DNA of 64,000 nucleotides from Dimorphilus gyrociliatus (lineage: Eukaryota; Annelida; Polychaeta; Dinophilidae). Below, piece by piece: positions 61,871-64,000 of this stretch. Position 1 is the first letter of the stretch. Every line of letters starts with the position of its first letter. The notes under the pieces were generated by a model. That model was not told the origin of the DNA. It saw nothing but the letters and a program-made list of their open reading frames with translations, and ran no database searches. The stretch is taken from assembly GCA_904063045.1 (NCBI GenBank), contig CAJFCJ010000023.1:620001-684000 (forward strand), in the 5' to 3' direction. A program made the position numbers and the translations under genes.

Positions 61871-63256
61871 CTCATCAAATCATTATTTTATTATATTGAA
61901 CCTATGAATAGAAATAAGAAAACCCTTCGGTTTAAAAATATCTTCTTTATCATGTTAGAAAAAGATAATGGTAGATTCAGCTGCTGGTCATCTATCTTTT
62001 TATCAAAATTTGACATTAATCTAATTTTATTTAAGCCTAATCTACATTAGATGTTTGTATACTTGCAATGAATTTCGTATATATCCCTCCTCCTCTTTTT
62101 TTTCCTATAAGCTGGAAAAATTTCTTTTTATGATAAATTGTTCCATCTTAGTAAATAATTTCCCTTCAAAGTGTCTATATAAGTGATAGACACTTTCCTA
62201 TCTCGTTTGCATTGACGTCTGTAGCGGTTACATTATATAAAAGTAATGATCACGTGGTCAAGTCATGCCAACTTTTACACACACACCGCAAATTATATTT
62301 CTTTTCTTTTCTCTTTACTTTCATTAAATGATAATATAAATAGATATGAAAGAATTGGTGAGTAACTATATTATATTAAGCTATACAGTATATACATCGT
62401 ACACTGCAAACTACCTTATGTAAAATATACAATGCGTATATTAGTAATGAGTAAGAAGTATATAATCTCTCTCGCTCTCTTACTCTTTCCCTCTTTCCCT
62501 CTTTCCCTCAATATACAGTATATTAGTATATATAACCTAACTTTTATGTCATCGTGAGGAATTTTATGCGATTACCCTTAACCCTAACAGATACACCACG
62601 TAGGATGACAAAAAATGAAAAGTGTAAACTTGATCAAATTCTTGAGGACGAACAACGAGCCACGAACTATTCTTTTTTCGACAGATAATAATCGTTTAAT
62701 ACCTTCATTCTACGCAAACTAACGTCAAATTCTATTGAATATAGAATCGACATATGTGAGAAAGAGGGAGACGGTTGCGAGGGGAAGAAAATAAGAAGAA
62801 CGCTTAAGAAACCTTTTTCTATATGAAGGAAATATAAGAAAAAAAGCAAATATTTTTTCGCTTTGAGCATATTCCACTAATTAGTTGACTTCATTAATTT
62901 GTTCGTTTCGTCGTTAAACTATATACTGCGTATTCTTCTATTCAACATTTATATTTATAAGTTGAGATAAAAGGTTAGAAAGGAAGGAGAAAGGATTAGG
63001 ATCCATATAGATAGAGAGTGAAAAACGATAGCTGTAAATTACTATTTAGGGATGGGGAATGGAATTAAAGCTGCTGAACTTGTCGGAGGTCAATGGCGAG
63101 GGTTGAAGGCCTTGTAGACTGGCTGTTGAAGCAAAAAAGAAGCGGATTATCGATATTTAAATTTTGCCTAATTGCCAAGCATACTTGTGTAAAAAGAAAA
63201 AAAATTGTTCCTCTAAGAAATGCGCGCACGCGCTCTTCGAAGCGTTTACCGTTCTT

Positions 63257-63290
63257 TATAAAAGCCGCTGCGTAAGCGTCTTTTCTATCA
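63257..63290 (+). promoter_or_regulatory. TATA promoter of candidate peptide gene
   Basis: TATAAAAG at 63257-63264, followed at the canonical distance (about 30 nt) by an initiator-like CTATCACAG around 63285-63293. The first ATG after it, at 63315, opens the signal-peptide frame, leaving a 5' UTR of only about 25 nt. Confidence 0.5.
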
Positions 63291-63314
63291 CAGACACGAG
63301 TTTCGACGGAAGAG

Positions 63315-63384
63315 ATGAGAGCTATAATTTTTGGTCTACTAGTATGCCTAGTTCTGGCAAACGCCAACTTTTATGGAAAAAGAG
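63315..63384 (+). CDS. Candidate neuropeptide precursor, first exon
   Basis: The frame from the ATG reads a textbook signal peptide (MRAIIFGLLVCLVLANA), immediately followed by Asn-Phe-Tyr-Gly-Lys-Arg. Gly-Lys-Arg is the classic amidation plus dibasic cleavage signal, so processing would release Asn-Phe-Tyr-NH2. The exon would end at AGA G|GTAGATATA. The same donor sequence is used by CAPS exon 1 (CGA G|GTAGATATG). Read through instead, the frame stops six codons after GKR, giving a 26-residue precursor. One tripeptide placed directly after the signal peptide is the layout of molluscan NdWFamide precursors (Asn-Trp-Phe-Gly-Lys-Arg). The remaining exon or exons may lie beyond the window. Signal peptide and processing site are seen; neuropeptide function is inferred. 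Confidence 0.5.
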
Positions 63385-64000
63385 GTAGATATATTTGAAC
63401 TTTTAAACTTGAAGCAGTCATTCTTCTCGTCTCGTTAGTTAAAAGATGATCAACTACACTGTAAATATTGTAAATGAAATCGATAATCATTACGTAAACC
63501 GAGCTAGTCATTCTCTTTTATTCTCTGCAAAATATTCCACTTTATGTCTAATAAAAAAAGATACAATAAGAAGAAACTGAAGAATACGCAAAACCTAACA
63601 CTGGCCTCTTTTCTAAATGAATTTACTTTTCATTATGAAAATTGGATAATAATTTCTCTGCTAAATTCAACTAAGGCGAGAGGAAGGTGAGGAAGAAGAG
63701 GAAGAACACGAGGAAGAAGAAGAAGGGAAAGATAACTCGATTGACGGGAAAAAATTGAGACAATATACTCTTTTTCAAGCATAATAACCGATAATCAAAT
63801 ATCTCAATTGTGTTACTTGGTATAGTTTATTCATTCATTCATTCGTTCGCAATGCGAACACCTACACATAAATATATGTATAGATTTCGGGTCAAGATGA
63901 TGCGTGTTTTTTGCTTGAACAGCATTATTTCGTTAAGCAAGTCGTTCGCTTGCTTTTCTCCTCCTTCTACCTTCTTACTTTTTGTATTTGTTGCTTAGTT
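63385..64000. other. Right edge; possible continuation of peptide gene
   Basis: AT-rich DNA. A (GAA/GAG)n-rich stretch at about 63676-63740 has one frame that reads as an acidic spacer followed by Lys-Lys and a stop. It could be a second exon of the peptide gene if the acceptor at about 63680 (GGCGAG|AGGAAG) is used. All frames through such repeats tend to be open, so this is weak. Confidence 0.25.

Larger units (their letters stand above)
57280..63256. other. Intergenic, repeat-rich
   Basis: About 6 kb without a recognisable gene. It contains (GA)n at 57766-57786, (TA)n at about 59283-59333, (ATCT/ATCC)n plus CT-rich DNA at about 61595-61870, and several TATACWGTATA sites (59284, 60843, 62390, 62513). 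A TATATAAAAG followed by CACGTG at about 62236-62262 could be a core promoter, and a GTGAGT donor-like site follows at 62358. I could not build a convincing gene from it. Confidence 0.45.

Noticed and set aside
62236-62690. TATA box, E-box, a GTGAGT donor and a small frame ending YSFFDR
   Set aside because: The pieces can be joined only by choosing a frame without an initiating ATG. Left as a weak promoter-like region and not annotated as a gene.

Overview
This is a piece of an animal nuclear genome. It is AT-rich and crowded with microsatellites ((TA)n, (GA)n, (GATA)n, (GAA)n). Its genes are split by GT-AG introns, many of them only 50-600 bp long. The genes are bilaterian developmental and neurosecretory genes. 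Several short introns (about 62-66 bp), the protein set and an animal GH19 chitinase-like gene point to a compact invertebrate genome, most likely lophotrochozoan and possibly a small annelid. The species cannot be fixed from the sequence alone.

Left part (1-11.4 kb, genes on the minus strand): a GH19 chitinase-like gene with an apparent frameshift (883-1462); a complete five-exon Wnt ligand gene, Wnt11-like (2370-6198), with a CCAAT-rich upstream region; and a five-exon Pax gene that has a full paired domain but no homeodomain (9070-11184). The stretch from 11.4 to 20.6 kb is mostly non-coding. It holds a possible TATA-driven small ORF (11.6 kb), an orphan exon-like ORF (11.95 kb) and a CpG-rich island with two CRE-like sites (about 16.0-16.2 kb). 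A two-exon paired-like homeobox gene (20607-21700, minus) follows, with a recognisable CRE/CCAAT/TATA promoter.

Middle part: a three-exon nucleotide-sugar transporter of the SLC35A type (24238-25579, plus), one of whose introns appears to be GC-AG. It converges on a complete eight-exon KMT2E/MLL5 orthologue (27383-31434, minus; PHD finger plus SET domain, two DHNY motifs). Divergent from KMT2E is a very large gene of 17 coding exons, CAPS/CADPS (34626-54290, plus), the dense-core-vesicle priming factor (C2, PH and MUN-type regions). It has a 6.8-kb second intron, two candidate 12-nt microexons and a candidate alternative last exon.

Right part: a single-exon adiponectin receptor (AdipoR/PAQR, 56131-57279, minus), then about 6 kb of repeat-rich intergenic DNA. 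At the right edge (63257-63384, plus) is a TATA promoter followed by a first exon encoding a signal peptide and then Asn-Phe-Tyr-Gly-Lys-Arg. This layout resembles an NdWFamide-type neuropeptide precursor and is the most interesting unannotated candidate in the window. CAPS acts in the release of such peptides, but nothing in the sequence links the two genes beyond their being neighbours.

Exon boundaries below were derived by hand from splice sites, reading-frame continuity and protein-family similarity. Each joined coding sequence is a multiple of three, but single-base coordinate errors are possible.
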